Shown: positions 17,092 to 26,325, counted from the stretch's first letter. The stretch is DNA of 64,000 nucleotides from Candidatus Obscuribacter sp. (GCA_016718315.1 JADKDV010000004.1:875222-939221), one strand, 5' to 3'. Translations and numbers: made by a program. Notes: generated from the letters alone by a model not told the origin.

Positions 17092-17643
17092 ATGTCTGGA
17101 TTTGAAAAAGGGGATGCGGCTGTTAAAAAGCCCGATGAGGTTGTGCAAAAGAATGACAGCCCACCACAGTTTGAAGGTACCGATAGTAGGCAGGCTGCTC
17201 AGGCTAATTTGCGCAATGATTTGCTCGATAAAGGCATTATGCCTGCTCTTAACGCAAAAGATGTACCAGCAACTGCCGCCCAGGCTGCTGAGGCGATGGC
17301 CAACCGCGATCTTGGTTTTCCCAGTGACGGTAACAAGTCTTCCGGTACAGCTGTCAGTCGGCTCTTGCAGGCTAGCGGTTTAGATATCCGTGTCACTCCG
17401 GCTATTCCAGATCTAAAACACCAACTCGAAGAAAAAGGCTTTAAAGCATCAGAACTGCAACCTGGTGAAAAACCCAAACCCGGTGACGTCATTTTTACGA
17501 GTATGGACCCTGTTGGGCGCAATGTCGGCATAGTGGGCGATGACGGTAAAATCTATTCGCACAATTTTGGACGCAAAGAGTTTGTGGGGCAAGAAAAATG
17601 GACCAGCAAATTCACTACAGTGATGCGTCCGGGTGATAGTTAG
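17092..17643 (+). CDS. NlpC/CHAP-like protein without a catalytic cysteine
   Basis: The protein has 183 residues, cytoplasmic by sequence. The first 45 residues are charged and disordered. The rest resembles a papain-like NlpC/CHAP fold: SSGTAVSRLLQASGL at about 82-96 aligns with the DCSGxVxxxxxxaGI helix, then KPGDVIFTSMDPV, VGIVGDDGKIYSHNF with a histidine in the right region. The catalytic Cys position holds Ser and the protein has no Cys at all. In this fold that would give a binding protein or an inactive homologue. The call is from motif pattern only and moderate. It begins with ATG 17092 and is followed by a strong terminator, so it is probably monocistronic. Confidence 0.6.
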   Translation: MSGFEKGDAAVKKPDEVVQKNDSPPQFEGTDSRQAAQANLRNDLLDKGIMPALNAKDVPATAAQAAEAMANRDLGFPSDGNKSSGTAVSRLLQASGLDIRVTPAIPDLKHQLEEKGFKASELQPGEKPKPGDVIFTSMDPVGRNVGIVGDDGKIYSHNFGRKEFVGQEKWTSKFTTVMRPGDS

Positions 17644-17691
17644 TAGTACCACTCGTGGTAGCAGACTAATTTTTGTTGGTTGGTTGTTCAG

Positions 17692-17725
17692 GGCAGTTTG
17701 CTAAAAGCAAACTGCCTTTGACTTT
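17692..17725 (+). terminator. Strong intrinsic terminator
   Basis: A perfect 11-bp stem (17692-17702 with 17706-17716) has a 3-nt loop AAA. The T-rich tail TTTGACTTTT follows. It isolates the upstream gene from the glycine-cleavage genes. Confidence 0.85.
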
Positions 17726-17839
17726 TGCATAACTGGCCAAGCAAAGACCAGTTTAATCATCCTTTGAATGTGATGAATGCGAGGAATTGGCTCCCGGGTG
17801 GTATCTTTGTCCTTTGATATAGCTCGGAGATTTGAGGAA

Positions 17840-18970
17840 ATGGCCACAACCACCTTGAGAGAAACACCCCTTGCCAATGCCCACCGCAAACTGGCGGCGC
17901 GTATGGTGGATTTTGCTGGCTGGAATATGCCGGTGCAATACAAGTCCATAGTCTCTGAGCACATGGCAACCAGAGAAAAAATTGGACTATTTGATGTCTC
18001 TCATATGGGTGAGTTTCTTGTCACCGGGGCCAAGTCCTTTGATTTTATTCAGTACGTCATTGCCAATGATTTGCTCAAGCTAACTGAGCCCAACCGAGCG
18101 CTCTATTCTCAGCTTTGCTATCCAGATGGTGGCACGGTGGATGACTTGATTGTTTATCGCCGCCAGGACGACTTTATGCTGGTGGTCAATGCCTCCAATA
18201 TCGACAAAGACCTGGAGTGGCTCAAGAGTCATGCCAGCAAATTTGGCGTAACCCTTACCGATATCAGTGACGAGACTGGTTTGCTAGCGCTACAAGGTCC
18301 ACAAGCTGTACCACTTTTAGCTGAAATCGCCGGAGATTTTGTCAGCAGTATGCCATCTTTTAGTTATGGCGAAGCCACTGTAGATGGTGTCAAATTTAGC
18401 TTTGGTCGCACTGGCTATACTGGCGAAGACGGTTTTGAAATCTTTGTCCCCGCCAACAAAGTAGAATGGCTCTGGCAGACCCTGCTCGAGCGCGGCGCCA
18501 GTCGCGGTATCGAGCCCTGTGGTCTGGGTGCTCGCGATACTTTGCGTCTGGAGGCTGGCTTGCCTCTCTATGGGCATGAATTAGAAAAAGATATCAGCCC
18601 AATCGAGGCTGGACTGGGCTGGAGCGTCAAACCAGACAAGTGTGATTTTATCGGTAGAGAAGTCTTGACCCATCACAAAAATGGTGGACTAAGCAGACAG
18701 GTAGTCTGTCTCAAGTCAGATGGCAAAGCTCTGCCTCGTCAAGGTTATGCAGTATTTTGTGGCGATGATGAAGTCGGCTACGTCACCAGCGGCTCACAAG
18801 GTATTTTTGTTGGTTATCCAATTGCCTTTGCCATGTTGCCAAAAGCTCACAAAACCAGCTCTGGCACTGTTGACTGCACTAAGGTCGGCACTGAGCTGTC
18901 GATTGCCATTAGAGACGCCAAAGTGTCTGCCAAAGTGGTCACCAGACCCTGGTACAAACGCAAAAAATAA
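17840..18970 (+). CDS. gcvT: Glycine cleavage T protein (aminomethyltransferase)
   Basis: Transfers the methylene group from the H-protein-bound intermediate to tetrahydrofolate, releasing ammonia. From ATG 17840, with GGAGA 9 nt upstream, it has 376 residues, the usual length; the frame is open further upstream to 17777 but that part is not conserved in character. Signatures include AGWNMPVQYKS, GLFDVSHMGE, RALYSQLCYPDGG, GYTGEDGFEIF and LGARDTLRLEAGLPLYG. The first half is the folate-binding GcvT domain and the last 90 residues the C-terminal barrel. gcvH lies 600 bp downstream in the same direction. gcvP is not in the window. Confidence 0.95.
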   Translation: MATTTLRETPLANAHRKLAARMVDFAGWNMPVQYKSIVSEHMATREKIGLFDVSHMGEFLVTGAKSFDFIQYVIANDLLKLTEPNRALYSQLCYPDGGTVDDLIVYRRQDDFMLVVNASNIDKDLEWLKSHASKFGVTLTDISDETGLLALQGPQAVPLLAEIAGDFVSSMPSFSYGEATVDGVKFSFGRTGYTGEDGFEIFVPANKVEWLWQTLLERGASRGIEPCGLGARDTLRLEAGLPLYGHELEKDISPIEAGLGWSVKPDKCDFIGREVLTHHKNGGLSRQVVCLKSDGKALPRQGYAVFCGDDEVGYVTSGSQGIFVGYPIAFAMLPKAHKTSSGTVDCTKVGTELSIAIRDAKVSAKVVTRPWYKRKK

Positions 18971-18982
18971 GGGTTAAATCCA

Positions 18983-19483
18983 TTGGCGGCTCCAGGTATC
19001 AGTGAAATCCTCGCATATGGGCTCGGCGCAATCTGCATAGCCATGATTGTCGTCGGGCCTACTATTGTGCGCAAAGTGGTGGGCGGCGGTACACGTCATC
19101 GCAGTCAGGACAACATCCCGGCTGCAGAAATGTATTTTGTCAGCTCCGGCGAGGCAATGAATACCGTACGCAAAGTGCTGACCGACCAGGCTTTTCTCAA
19201 TTGCAAGTTTCGCATCACCTATGACCGCATGGACGAGGGTCGCATCCAAGCCCGGCTCTATGGCAAGCCCAAAAGTGATGATCCTGCTTTAGTGGAGCCC
19301 GGTAGTGACCCGGCTATGGTGGATATCCTGCTCAATATGCTCTTTCACCGCCATGAAGATAAAAAGACTGAAGTGGAATGGAGCTATGTAGTCATGAGCA
19401 AAGACAACGCTCATTCTGGCATTATTGTTTCGCAGACCAACGCCGCCTTTAGAGAGGCGTTAGGCGCTCTGCAAAACGGCTAG
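18983..19483 (+). CDS. Membrane-anchored protein between gcvT and gcvH, unknown
   Basis: A TTG start at 18983, 12 nt after the gcvT stop, opens 166 residues. One N-terminal membrane helix (about residues 8-28) is followed by a basic stretch and a roughly 130-residue soluble domain. That domain has a mixed alpha/beta look, with MYFVSSGEAMNTVRKVLTD and VEWSYVVMSKDNAHSGIIVS as recognisable segments. No family comes to mind. The close spacing suggests cotranscription with gcvT and perhaps gcvH, but nothing in the protein points to glycine metabolism. Confidence 0.6.
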   Translation: MAAPGISEILAYGLGAICIAMIVVGPTIVRKVVGGGTRHRSQDNIPAAEMYFVSSGEAMNTVRKVLTDQAFLNCKFRITYDRMDEGRIQARLYGKPKSDDPALVEPGSDPAMVDILLNMLFHRHEDKKTEVEWSYVVMSKDNAHSGIIVSQTNAAFREALGALQNG

Positions 19484-19577
19484 CAATGTTAAGTTACATT
19501 CAGCTCACACTAATACACTTGGCTATCCTGGTGGATTAATCTAATCCTCGATAGATTCGCGTCACGGAGTTAATTGC

Positions 19578-19973
19578 ATGTCCACTCAAGCGCTCAGCCA
19601 TCCAGACGACCTCAAATACGTCAAATCCCATGAATACGTCAAAGTAGACGGGGATGTTGCCTCTATCGGCATCACAGCTTTTGCAGCGGACCAGCTCGGC
19701 GACGTTACTTTTGTGGAAATGCCAAAAGTAGGCGAGAAGTTTAAAGTCGGTCAAAAGTTTGGCGTTATCGAATCAGTCAAATCAGTGTCAGACCTCTACA
19801 TGCCAGTTGCTGGCGAAGTAATCGAAATCAACGATAAGCTCAATGGTGAGCCCGAGTTGGTCAACCTTGATTGCTACACCGCTGGTTGGATGGTCAAAGT
19901 AAAACTCGAAGATAAGAGCAATCTCGATGCTTTGATGAATGCCGCTGACTATAAAAAGTTTATAGTCGAGTAA
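19578..19973 (+). CDS. gcvH: Glycine cleavage H protein
   Basis: The lipoyl carrier that shuttles the aminomethyl group between the P, T and L proteins. It has 131 residues, standard size. The lipoylation site is Lys68 within GVIESVKSVSDLYMP, and GEVIEINDKL plus AGWMVKVKL are typical. The start is ATG 19578 after a 94-bp spacer, enough for its own promoter, so it may be expressed partly apart from gcvT. Confidence 0.96.
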   Translation: MSTQALSHPDDLKYVKSHEYVKVDGDVASIGITAFAADQLGDVTFVEMPKVGEKFKVGQKFGVIESVKSVSDLYMPVAGEVIEINDKLNGEPELVNLDCYTAGWMVKVKLEDKSNLDALMNAADYKKFIVE

Positions 19974-20161
19974 CACCTGCTATCGTTCAAAAGCCCAATT
20001 AGTGCTGCTTTACGGCGGATTGTGTAAATACCGCTTGTAAAGTAAGTATTAATTTACGCCCCTCCTTGGAAACCTTGGTATATTATCTGGCTGTCTTTAC
20101 TGACTACAGTTGGATAGTAGTTTCAAATGCTCGGACGAGATATTCCGGCATGGGGGTTGTT

Positions 20162-20614
20162 ATGAATCGCTCGGCAAAAAACAAAATAGTGCTGGCAGCA
20201 TTTTGTCTAACACCATGTTTGGTCGCAACTGGTTTGTCTCCAGTGGCAGCTAAAGCAGAAGCGGTCAAAGCACCAGCCAAAGTGGTCAAAAATAGTCCTG
20301 TCGTCCAGGAGTCAGCTTGCGACCTGGTAGCACCCGGTGGTGATCTCGGTGTGCGTCCAGACGGCTCGGTCTATCTCAAGTCCAGTAATCCCTTTAGGGG
20401 CAATGCAGACCCTTGCTTGCCCGAAGTAATCATGACTGATCGTGGCGGTCAGGCTACATTGCAAACTATCGCCGGTAGACCGGGTCCTCGTGCCACCAGT
20501 ATCGGTTATGTCAAACCCGATGTCTTGCAACAGTACAAGCAAATCAACAAAGAATTGCCTGGTGTGCACAGCGCACGCACTGGTCTTGCCGGACTATCGC
20601 GCAACTGGCAATAG
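20162..20614 (+). CDS. Small secreted protein of unknown function
   Basis: From ATG 20162 the protein has 150 residues, starting with a clear signal peptide (NRSAKNK then a hydrophobic core, cleavage near VAAKAEA). An in-frame extension upstream to 20066 exists but would bury the signal. The mature part is Pro/Gly/Val-rich, with two cysteines far apart that could form a disulphide in the periplasm. No domain is recognised. It ends 18 nt before the convergent gene. Confidence 0.6.
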   Translation: MNRSAKNKIVLAAFCLTPCLVATGLSPVAAKAEAVKAPAKVVKNSPVVQESACDLVAPGGDLGVRPDGSVYLKSSNPFRGNADPCLPEVIMTDRGGQATLQTIAGRPGPRATSIGYVKPDVLQQYKQINKELPGVHSARTGLAGLSRNWQ

Positions 20615-20631
20615 TACTGACTGACGCAGTT

Positions 20632-21165
20632 TTAGTGTATTTCTATTGGCACTGGCGCTTCGCGCTTCTTTTGTTTGAGCAGCTCTAGCTCAGCTTGAGC
20701 ATCATCATAATAACGGCTCTGGGGCGAGACTTTGGCTAGCTCCTGAGGAGCTGATGGATCGTTTCTGTCGTTGTCGAGTTTTTCGATGGCGTCGAGATAA
20801 AGGGCTTGATTGAGCAGTTCTTCGCTGTTTTCGGCTCCGGCTCCACCAAATACATCAGGTACAGGCGCACCTTTGATTATTTGTATGGCAGCCTTAAAGT
20901 TGCCTTGCATGATACTGGTTTTGGCAGAATGAGCGATGTATGAGCGCACAAAGCTTATGGTCAGCGCTCCCATGGCAAACAATAGACCAAAGGCAATAGC
21001 CAGATCGATGATCATCGGATGCTTGTAGGTTTCGTTGCGGGATTTTTTAGTGACTTCGCCTTGATTGGCAAAACCGCCCGCTAAAAACTTATCGGCAATG
21101 GCATCCATCTCGCTTTGCGCGCTGGATGTTTGATTTGGTTTTTCAGCGCCAGCCTCAGTATCCAT
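20632..21165 (-). CDS. Single-pass membrane protein with helical C-terminal domain
   Basis: The protein has 177 residues. A hydrophilic 48-residue N-terminus precedes one membrane helix (about residues 52-74). About 100 predominantly helical residues follow, with an AKTSIMQGNFKAAIQIIKGA segment that resembles a TPR hairpin. The C-terminus is Lys/Glu-rich. No family is recognised. It lies 82 nt downstream of the HEAT-repeat gene on the same strand, so cotranscription is likely and a shared scaffold role is a guess. Confidence 0.6.
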   Translation of the reverse strand: MDTEAGAEKPNQTSSAQSEMDAIADKFLAGGFANQGEVTKKSRNETYKHPMIIDLAIAFGLLFAMGALTISFVRSYIAHSAKTSIMQGNFKAAIQIIKGAPVPDVFGGAGAENSEELLNQALYLDAIEKLDNDRNDPSAPQELAKVSPQSRYYDDAQAELELLKQKKREAPVPIEIH

Positions 21166-21247
21166 TGCTACTCTTTTGGTGTTTGCAATTTTCTACAACT
21201 ACCTTACATCGCTTTGCCTGATTTGTGTCAGCACAAAGGACATTGCT

Positions 21248-23038
21248 TCAGGACTTTAAGCTATCCGCAAAGTCTTTGATTTTTTTGCTCTTATTGCCAT
21301 TGCGTTCTGCCGTCAATATCACAGCAAGTGCGCTCTCCACCTCGGCTTTTAGTCCCAGATTATGGATTGCACGCAGGGCGTCAAAAGCTTTGCGACTGAT
21401 TGCTGTTTCGCCAGCTTGAGTGAGTTTGGCTAGAGGCTCAACTAGCTCGGCTTTTTTGATTGTGCCGCTGGCTTCCATGGCAGTTTGTTTGACCTGCATT
21501 GATGGGTCATTCAGTGCTTTTACCAGAGCGCCAATTACCTCTTCGCTTTTAGCTAGCTTGCCACCATCGGCTAGATAGATACTGGTGGCAGCAGTAAGGG
21601 CCGCCTCTCTTTTATCTGGAGCGCTGTCATTTGTGGCTTTGAGCACAAAGTCGAGGGCTTCTTGAGTTGGCATTTTGCCCAGGGCATGCAAAATATGCCA
21701 GTAAATATCTGCGCTTATGCGATCTTCTTCGTCGATGGGCTGAGCACTGGGAGTGCTACTTGTACGTTCTTCGACATCAACGAGGCTCTGAGCCATTTTA
21801 ATTAATGGGGAGACTGCTTCAATTGCTTTTAGCTCACCCAGGCTTTCGGCCAATTCGCCTGTGGCTTGAGGATAGCTCTCCAATAGGGCAATCAAGGCTG
21901 GTGTTGCTGTGCTTATCTGGAGCTGGCCAGCCAGTTTGATGGCGTAACGGTGAGCGCTTGCCAGTGTTTGCTTTTGACCACCCTCAGGTTTGATTGTCTG
22001 GAGATAGTTTGTCAGTTTGCTTGCTATTTGCTCGTCGCCGAGGCGGGCTCTGGCTTCAGGCAAGTGGGCTTCAGCGCTCTCATCATCGGTAAGGTTTTGA
22101 GCCCACTGCAAAAGACTGTGAATAGCAAATAGCTCCACTGGGCTAAACTCAGTGTTTTTGCGCTGTCCCAGTAGCTTGAGGCAATGCAATAGTTCAAAGT
22201 CTTCGATGATACTTTGATTAGCAAAAGTCGATTGCATTGCTTCAATTGTGCCGGTAATGATTTCGCAAGCCAGGTCTACCGACTCTTGTGTGCCGATCTC
22301 GATAAAGTCAGCTGGGCTGTGCTTTTTGGCAACGGCTACAGCTTGATAGTCAAAAAACTTGTGATGCTCACTAAAAGACTTTTGTAGTGTTTGACCGATT
22401 TGATCGATTGGCCAGCTAGCCAGCGCGCTCACTGCATCTACTCTCAGCCAGGGCTCTGCGCTGGTGCTGTAGCGAGTCAATGCCTCTCTAGACTGATGCG
22501 TAGGCATATGGGCTAGCGCTCTTGTGATATGACAAAAGGCTGGGTTGATACCGCCGGCAGTGCTATCGAGAGCGGCGATGAGTCTGTCCTGGGCTTGAGT
22601 GGCTCCCAGATAAGCGAGGAGCATGGCGGCATTGGCTTGCACATGCCAGTCCAGGTAGCTGAGCGGATCCCAGGTGCTTTGTTCGTAGACATCTGAGGCA
22701 TCTGGCAAAAGCGTTTTTATTAAAGCTTCCTTTTCTTTGCCTTCAAATTCTGCGGCAATTTTTTGTAGCTTGTCTTCCCATTGCAAAGGCGGCAATTTGA
22801 GGCAGATACAGAGATTGTGAGAGTTGCCACGGTTGACAGCCGAGATAAAGTCGGCGCGCACATCCTTAAAGGCGCGACTGCCCTCGGGGCTCGTGCCCAC
22901 CAGTCCATGGTAGACCAGTACATGCTCAAGGCTCCAATCATCAGCCTTTAGTACGACTTTGTGGGACTGTGTCAGGAGGCTTGTCGCTCTTCTGATCCAC
23001 TTTGCAAGCGTGGTCATTTTATCTATCCGATTCATCAC
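21248..23038 (-). CDS. HEAT-repeat protein
   Basis: The protein has 596 residues, starting at GTG 23038 or the adjoining ATG 23035 (23017 is also possible). It has no signal peptide or membrane segment. From about residue 130 to the end it is built of paired helices typical of HEAT/PBS-lyase repeats, for example AALDSTAGGINPAFCHITRAL and VGALVKALNDPSMQVKQTAM followed by IKKAELVEPLAKL. Such solenoids bind proteins. The 130-residue N-terminus is less regular, with several Trp residues. The partner is unknown. It is divergent from the acyl-CoA dehydrogenase gene, with only 61 bp between starts. Confidence 0.75.
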   Translation of the reverse strand: MMNRIDKMTTLAKWIRRATSLLTQSHKVVLKADDWSLEHVLVYHGLVGTSPEGSRAFKDVRADFISAVNRGNSHNLCICLKLPPLQWEDKLQKIAAEFEGKEKEALIKTLLPDASDVYEQSTWDPLSYLDWHVQANAAMLLAYLGATQAQDRLIAALDSTAGGINPAFCHITRALAHMPTHQSREALTRYSTSAEPWLRVDAVSALASWPIDQIGQTLQKSFSEHHKFFDYQAVAVAKKHSPADFIEIGTQESVDLACEIITGTIEAMQSTFANQSIIEDFELLHCLKLLGQRKNTEFSPVELFAIHSLLQWAQNLTDDESAEAHLPEARARLGDEQIASKLTNYLQTIKPEGGQKQTLASAHRYAIKLAGQLQISTATPALIALLESYPQATGELAESLGELKAIEAVSPLIKMAQSLVDVEERTSSTPSAQPIDEEDRISADIYWHILHALGKMPTQEALDFVLKATNDSAPDKREAALTAATSIYLADGGKLAKSEEVIGALVKALNDPSMQVKQTAMEASGTIKKAELVEPLAKLTQAGETAISRKAFDALRAIHNLGLKAEVESALAVILTAERNGNKSKKIKDFADSLKS

Positions 23039-23099
23039 ATGGTAGTGCTATGATCTGGAGCTTATCAGGCTTTCGATGCCAATATCCTAGTATGAATCT

Positions 23100-24239
23100 G
23101 TGGGGTTTTCCGTGAACACCTTCTTAAGCACAAGCCAAAAGGCGCTACAAGAACAGTATATAAAGTTTGTCGAGGGCGTAATAACGCCACAGGCTCAGGA
23201 CCTTGATAACGGCAAGGCTTGTCTCAAAGAAGTAATGAGCAAGTTTGCCCAGGCAGGTTATCTAGGTATAACCATTCCCAAAGAATTTGGTGGCCAGGGC
23301 GGTACGCTCTTGGATCTGGTACTGCTCAGTGAGGCTGTGGCCGAGCAAGCAGCTGGACTCTCTGTGGCTTTAGCGAGCCATTACAGTGTTGTCGCCACTT
23401 TGCTCAAAGCTGGTAGCGATAGTCAAAAATCCCGTTATTTGCCTCTTCTTGCCCGCGGCGAGATGTTTGGCGCTCAGGCTTTTAGCGAAGAAAACGCTGG
23501 CTCTGATTTGAATGCAGTTGAGACCACTTTTACTGCTGATGGCAGCGCTTTTAAACTCTCTGGTGTCAAGACCTGGGTAGTTAACGCTGGTTTGCCCGCA
23601 CTCTTTGCCGTGCTCGGTCATGACAAAGACAATAAGCTCGTCTGTTTTATCGTTGATAACTCAGAAGCCTCTGCTATTCATGTCTCTGAGCGCAAGGCAA
23701 TTATGGGCTTCCATTCTGCCAGTATTGCTGACGTCACTTTTAAAGACTTTGCCGTGCCAGCCGACAATCAATTGGTTTGCGACTGTGCCCTCGACCTGGT
23801 CAATAGCGCTCTCGATGTCTCTAAGACCGTAGTGGCTGGAGCGGCCATCGGTCTTGCCCAAAAAGCGCTTTTGCTATCGGCTGACAGAGCCAATGGTCGC
23901 GTGCAGTTTGGCGCACCGATTGCCAAAAATCAGGGTGTGCAATGGAAGCTCGCGGATTTGTCCACCGAATCCAGCGCTGCCAGACTATTGACCTACCGTG
24001 CGGCCTGGGCTCAAGCTGCGGAAGCTGACAAGTTTGCTCAGTTTGCTGCTATGGCTAAGTTGTTTGCTAGCCGCGTCGCTAGATTTCATAGTGGCGAAGC
24101 TGTGCAGATATTCGGTATGCTGGGAGCATCAAGTGAGTCCCCAATCGAGCGGATTTATCGCGATGCCAAACTAACCGAACTCTTTGAAGGTACCAGTGAT
24201 CTGCAAAAGGTCATCATCAAAGAAAAACTCGGCGTTTAG
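23100..24239 (+). CDS. Acyl-CoA dehydrogenase family protein
   Basis: A cytoplasmic FAD flavoenzyme of 379 residues that introduces an alpha-beta double bond into acyl-CoA, passing electrons to ETF. Family signatures are FGGQGGTLLDLVLLSEAVAE in the N-terminal helical domain, AFSEENAGSDLNAV in the FAD-binding middle, and GRVQFGAPIAKNQGVQWKLA. The C-terminal domain ends with IYRDAKLTELFEGTSDLQK, where the Glu of FEGT is the usual catalytic base of short-chain enzymes. Chain-length specificity cannot be read off. GTG 23100 or GTG 23112 may be the start. No other beta-oxidation gene is near. Confidence 0.93.
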   Translation: MGFSVNTFLSTSQKALQEQYIKFVEGVITPQAQDLDNGKACLKEVMSKFAQAGYLGITIPKEFGGQGGTLLDLVLLSEAVAEQAAGLSVALASHYSVVATLLKAGSDSQKSRYLPLLARGEMFGAQAFSEENAGSDLNAVETTFTADGSAFKLSGVKTWVVNAGLPALFAVLGHDKDNKLVCFIVDNSEASAIHVSERKAIMGFHSASIADVTFKDFAVPADNQLVCDCALDLVNSALDVSKTVVAGAAIGLAQKALLLSADRANGRVQFGAPIAKNQGVQWKLADLSTESSAARLLTYRAAWAQAAEADKFAQFAAMAKLFASRVARFHSGEAVQIFGMLGASSESPIERIYRDAKLTELFEGTSDLQKVIIKEKLGV

Positions 24240-24259
24240 TCATACAAAAGGAGAGCGCA

Positions 24260-25543
24260 ATGCATCGGAGCAAAGGTACTAAGTATTTTGTGCGTCGCAA
24301 CAAGTCGCTTCTTACACTTTGCCTCAGTCTGTTGCTTGCAAGTGCTGCTGCACCAGCTTTTGCGGATGCTTACGCTGACGGAGTTAACCAACTCAATTCG
24401 CGTAAGTTTCCGCAAGCTATTGTCAGCTTCCAAAGTGCTCTTAAAGCTAATCCCAAAAATTCCATGGCTCAGTACTATCTAGCACTGGCTATGCATTACA
24501 AAGGTGATACCCAGGGCGCGCTTACTGCTTATTCCAAGGTCCTGACGACTTTTCCCGGCTCTAATGCCAGTCAACTAGCAGTGCGCGGTATGGCTAGTAT
24601 TGATCCAAGTATCTTGCAAAAACTTGGATTGGCCAGTCCTCAAGCGCAGCCTGCGAGTAGGGCTGCATCTAGCGGCTCTAGAGGCGTGAGTAACTACGGT
24701 GGCGGCGGTCCAATTGGTGGCACTGCTGCCAGTAACCCCGGCGATTACATACCAGACGAGTGTCGCGTTTACTGCACGCGTGAGTCCAACTGTCTCGTGC
24801 TCGATGCTCGTATCAGTAACCGACCTATTAAGATGATTTTTGATACTGGTGCCGAGAGCACGGTGCTTGGTAAAAATCATCTGGCAGAGCTTGGATTGCC
24901 TGCTCCCACAGGTAATCCCATCGGCACCACCATGGGTGTTGGTGAGGGCGGCGGACAGAGATGTTGGCAGTCAAATTTGGAAATTACCGTTGGTAATATC
25001 ACCCGTAAAAACTTTCCTATCGTAGTGCAAGAGCACATGCCTACACCGCCTCTCTTGGGGCAGAGTTTTTTCAATCAGATGCGTTATACCATCGACAATA
25101 ACAGCATCCATTTTGTCAAAAAGACTACTGGCGGCGGTGGTTCGATTTATTCACGTGGCTCCAATAATCCCAACGCCGTGCCTTTTACAAAAGAAGGCAA
25201 CGAAATGGTTGTGATGGTTGAAGTAAATGGCACCAAAATCCCTATGTATTTTGACACAGGCGCTTCTGGTGTTGCCCTTGCCCCGCAACACTTGCGGCAG
25301 CTTGGTTTGACTATACCTGATGACGCCAGGACTACGGTCAGTACTGGTATCGCTGGTAATACTATGGGTAAGGCCTTTCCTGTGCGCACAATCAAGCTTG
25401 GTCCAATCGAAAAGCGTGATTTTGAAATTGATGTTGTAGCCTCGTCCAATATGCCACACCCATTGCTTGGTCAGACTTTCTTTGGCGATTATCAATACAC
25501 AATCGACTACGACAATAAGCTGATTCATTTCGTCAGACGCTAA
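24260..25543 (+). CDS. Exported TPR protein with two retropepsin-like aspartic protease domains
   Basis: The start is ATG 24260 with AAAAGGAGAG 5 nt upstream; the protein has 427 residues. A basic start and hydrophobic core (residues about 16-36) with AFA cleavage mark a signal peptide. Residues about 38-105 form a TPR pair, then a Gly/Ser-rich linker. Two protease-like domains follow, each with a DTGA motif (Asp195 in FDTGAESTVLG, Asp332 in YFDTGASGVAL) and each ending in a hydrophobic-hydrophobic-GxxF flap-like segment (LLGQSFF, LLGQTFF) and a YTIDxxxxxIHFVRR-like close. Retropepsins act as dimers, so this chain could make its own pseudo-dimer as pepsin does. It ends 2 nt before the glycosyltransferase start. 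Confidence 0.88.
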   Translation: MHRSKGTKYFVRRNKSLLTLCLSLLLASAAAPAFADAYADGVNQLNSRKFPQAIVSFQSALKANPKNSMAQYYLALAMHYKGDTQGALTAYSKVLTTFPGSNASQLAVRGMASIDPSILQKLGLASPQAQPASRAASSGSRGVSNYGGGGPIGGTAASNPGDYIPDECRVYCTRESNCLVLDARISNRPIKMIFDTGAESTVLGKNHLAELGLPAPTGNPIGTTMGVGEGGGQRCWQSNLEITVGNITRKNFPIVVQEHMPTPPLLGQSFFNQMRYTIDNNSIHFVKKTTGGGGSIYSRGSNNPNAVPFTKEGNEMVVMVEVNGTKIPMYFDTGASGVALAPQHLRQLGLTIPDDARTTVSTGIAGNTMGKAFPVRTIKLGPIEKRDFEIDVVASSNMPHPLLGQTFFGDYQYTIDYDNKLIHFVRR

Positions 25544-25545
25544 CT

Positions 25546-26325
25546 GTGAGTCGAGTGGCACCTACAGTATCGCTAGTGATTGTCGCTAAAAACGAGGAGC
25601 GCACTATCGGTAGTGTCATAGATGCTGCGCGTCCGCTCGTCGATGAGATTTTAGTCGTTGATTCTGGTTCGACTGACAGTACAATCGCCTTGTGCGAGGA
25701 GCGCGGAGCTAGAGTGATACATCAAGATTGGCTTGGTTATGCCAGGCAAAAAAACTTTGCTCTGGAGCTTGCCACCAAAGACTGGATTCTCAGTCTTGAT
25801 GCTGATGAGATCCTTACGCCAGCCCTTGTGCAAGAGATAACGCAACTAAAGCAGTCTCCGCTTTTTGAAAAGTTTGATGGCTATAAACTACCGAGAGTTT
25901 TGTACATCGGTGATACTCCAGTTAAACATGGTGGCTTTTATCCTGACGCCCAGCTTCGTCTATTTAAGCGCGGTAAAGGACACTGGGGAGAGCGTCTTGT
26001 GCATGAAGCAATAAAAATGGATGGACCTGTCACTGTCCTCAAAAACCACATGGACCATTACTCATATAAGACAGTTGATGACTTTGCCAATGCCATGGAT
26101 AAATACGCCAGGTTGTCAGCACAGGAGTTTTATAACCGCGGGGACGCAAAAGTACGCAGTAGCCTGGTCAAGGAGTTATTCAGTCCGACCTGGTCTTTTA
26201 TCTATCGCTATGTTGGTCGAGCTGGATTTATGGATGGGGCTCTGGGGCTTAAACTCGCTACAATTTATGCAGACTATGTGCGCAATAAAGTGCGGTATTT
26301 AAGAGAGCTGGTAAAGTCACGCTAA
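25546..26325 (+). CDS. Glycosyltransferase family 2 (WaaE/KdtX-like)
   Basis: A cytoplasmic nucleotide-sugar-dependent transferase of 259 residues. The GT-A fold signatures are LVIVAKNEERTIGSVIDA, DEILVVDSGSTDST and SLDADEIL (metal-binding DxD equivalent). The later PRVLYIGDTPVKHGGFYPD and RLVHEAI segments are typical of the WaaE-like group that adds glucose to LPS inner core. A C-terminal amphipathic region fits membrane association. Start GTG 25546 follows the protease gene by 2 nt, so the two are translationally coupled. The acceptor is unknown. Confidence 0.88.
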   Translation: MSRVAPTVSLVIVAKNEERTIGSVIDAARPLVDEILVVDSGSTDSTIALCEERGARVIHQDWLGYARQKNFALELATKDWILSLDADEILTPALVQEITQLKQSPLFEKFDGYKLPRVLYIGDTPVKHGGFYPDAQLRLFKRGKGHWGERLVHEAIKMDGPVTVLKNHMDHYSYKTVDDFANAMDKYARLSAQEFYNRGDAKVRSSLVKELFSPTWSFIYRYVGRAGFMDGALGLKLATIYADYVRNKVRYLRELVKSR

